Assembly (NCBI GenBank): GCA_028066055.1
Contig: JALCBY010000007.1
Span: forward strand, 62,001 to 126,000
Source: Hyphomicrobiaceae bacterium
GTDB taxonomy: Bacteria > Pseudomonadota > Alphaproteobacteria > Rhizobiales > Methyloligellaceae
Direction of reading: 5' to 3'
Length of the DNA stretch: 64,000 bases
The notes beneath the pieces were generated by a model. It saw only the letters and a list, made by a program, of their open reading frames with translations. It did not search any database and was not told the origin of the DNA. Shown one piece after another: positions 63,097 to 64,000 of the stretch. Both the position numbers and the translations under genes were made by a program. The stretch's first letter is position 1, and each line of letters starts with the position of its first letter.

Positions 63097-64000
63097 TGCA
63101 TGTAACCGGACAATCGAGAACGCTTGAAATCGGCAAGCTGCTGACGGGTATGTTTCTGCTCGCTCTCGCCGTTTTCTGGCCGGTGCGTGCGGCACACGCG
63201 GTTCTGGAAGTCGATATAACGAGAGGCAGTTTGAAGCCGATTCCGATCGCTATACCGGCGTTCAACGGCAATAGCCTGAACGATCAGAAGCTCGGCAGTG
63301 ACATTGCGGGCGTTGTGATCGCCGATCTTGAACGCTCCGGGCTGTTCAAGCTCGTGGACCCGGCTGCCTATATCGAACGCATCACAAATCTCAGTCAGGC
63401 TCCGCGCTTCAGCGACTGGCGCACGATCAAGGCCCAGGCCCTGCTGGTGGGGCGAATCACCCATGAGCCGAGCGGCCGCCTCAAGGCCGAATTCCGCCTT
63501 TGGGATATCTTCGCGGGACGCCAGCTCGCCGGTCAGCAGTTTTTCACGAATTCGCGCAACTGGCGGCGCGTCGGACATCTCATCGCGGATGCAGTCTATG
63601 AGCGGTTGACCGGTGAAAAGGGCTATTTCGATACCCGGATTGTCTACGTCGATGAAACGGGTCCCAAAAACGCCAGGGTCAAGCGCCTCGCTATCATGGA
63701 TCAGGACGGCCACAACTTGCGCATGCTCACAAGCGGGCGTGCCCTGGTGCTGACGCCGCGGTTCAGCCCGTCGAGCCAGGAAATCACCTATCTGTCCTAC
63801 GAGGACGGCCGGCCGCGGGTGTATCTGCTCAACATTGAGACCGGACAGCGCGAAATTGTCGGAGATTTTCCCAATATGTCGTTTGCGCCGCGTTTCTCGC
63901 CAAACGGGCAACAGATCATCATGAGCCTGCAGGAGGGGAGCAATTCCAACATCTATCTGATGGATTTGCGTACGCGCCGCACAAGTCGGCTCACAAACAC
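63093..64000 (+). CDS. tolB: Tol-Pal system protein TolB (3' partial)
   Basis: Periplasmic beta-propeller that binds Pal and the TolA C-terminus. The frame is open to the window end: 302 complete codons are seen of about 440. Signal peptide ~20-37 ([15 protein letters not shown]), N-terminal TolB domain ([20 protein letters not shown]), then the first propeller blades with [17 protein letters not shown] and [13 protein letters not shown]. The ATG at 63093 overlaps the tolA stop by ATGA; the next codon is also ATG. pal is expected just outside. Confidence 0.95.
   Translation, partial: MMHVTGQSRTLEIGKLLTGMFLLALAVFWPVRAAHAVLEVDITRGSLKPIPIAIPAFNGNSLNDQKLGSDIAGVVIADLERSGLFKLVDPAAYIERITNLSQAPRFSDWRTIKAQALLVGRITHEPSGRLKAEFRLWDIFAGRQLAGQQFFTNSRNWRRVGHLIADAVYERLTGEKGYFDTRIVYVDETGPKNARVKRLAIMDQDGHNLRMLTSGRALVLTPRFSPSSQEITYLSYEDGRPRVYLLNIETGQREIVGDFPNMSFAPRFSPNGQQIIMSLQEGSNSNIYLMDLRTRRTSRLTN

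Noticed and set aside
1-64000. Prophage, insertion sequence or genomic island
   Set aside because: No integrase, transposase, phage structural gene, tRNA attachment site or sharp base-composition change was noticed.

Overview
The window looks like chromosome from an alphaproteobacterium of the order Hyphomicrobiales (Rhizobiales) or a close relative; I infer this and cannot name a genus. Support comes from small families typical of that group (DUF1192, DUF1465/RcdA, DUF1013/TrcR, DUF4164, two YdcH/DUF465 genes), from the order zapA - 6S RNA - 5-formyl-THF cyclo-ligase - ymdB - yebC - ruvCAB - ybgC - tolQRAB, and from perfect TTAA-N7-TTAA CtrA-type boxes in intergenic DNA. Gene density is high. 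I saw no phage, transposase, CRISPR array, tRNA or rRNA.

Layout. 0-7.5 kb: end of pntB, an alpha/beta hydrolase, a small MscS channel, rpsU, purEK with a clear promoter, a diguanylate cyclase, two YdcH genes and a TerC protein. 7.5-12.4 kb: a YcbB-type L,D-transpeptidase, an amidohydrolase, a DUF454 protein and an orphan NMT1-like binding protein; two convergent pairs here end inside a shared CTAG. 12.4-12.8 kb: a cluster of palindromic extragenic repeats. 12.8-25 kb: transglutaminase, acyl-CoA synthetase, TauE exporter, propionyl-CoA synthetase, fasciclin protein, MFS exporter, orphan TAXI receptor, and a copper module (copA divergent from csoR around an ATACCC/GGGTAT operator). 25-33.7 kb: SDR, SGNH hydrolase, a pair of small membrane proteins divergent from a SufR-like cysteine-rich regulator, DHA2 exporter, cupin, TrcR, GST and quinone reductase. 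33.8-44 kb: DUF1192, a candidate small RNA, rcdA, rpmE, a TerB protein, a four-gene polar amino-acid ABC importer, an ABC exporter, and a MotA-like/OmpA-like pair. 44-52 kb: a long minus-strand run (gap, amidase, L,D-transpeptidase, class I aldolase, ThiE-like protein, Sel1 protein, efp, suhB-type phosphatase). 52-64 kb: plus-strand cell-division and envelope genes (DUF4164, zapA, 6S RNA, cyclo-ligase, ymdB, yebC, Omp25-like barrel, ruvCAB, phosphoesterase, ybgC, tolQRA and a partial tolB).

How it fits together. Purine synthesis, glycolysis and NADPH supply, Holliday-junction processing and the Tol envelope machine form the conserved backbone. Cell-cycle control is a recurring theme: RcdA promotes CtrA degradation, TrcR belongs to a family annotated as a cell-cycle regulator, and CtrA-type boxes precede a 92-aa putative DNA-binding protein, an unknown Lys-rich protein/yebC, the Omp25-like gene and (one base off) a candidate small RNA. 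The strongest undescribed candidates are that small RNA (about 34146-34238), the CtrA-box group, the SufR-like switch with overlapping divergent promoters, and the inverted repeats before the amino-acid transporter.
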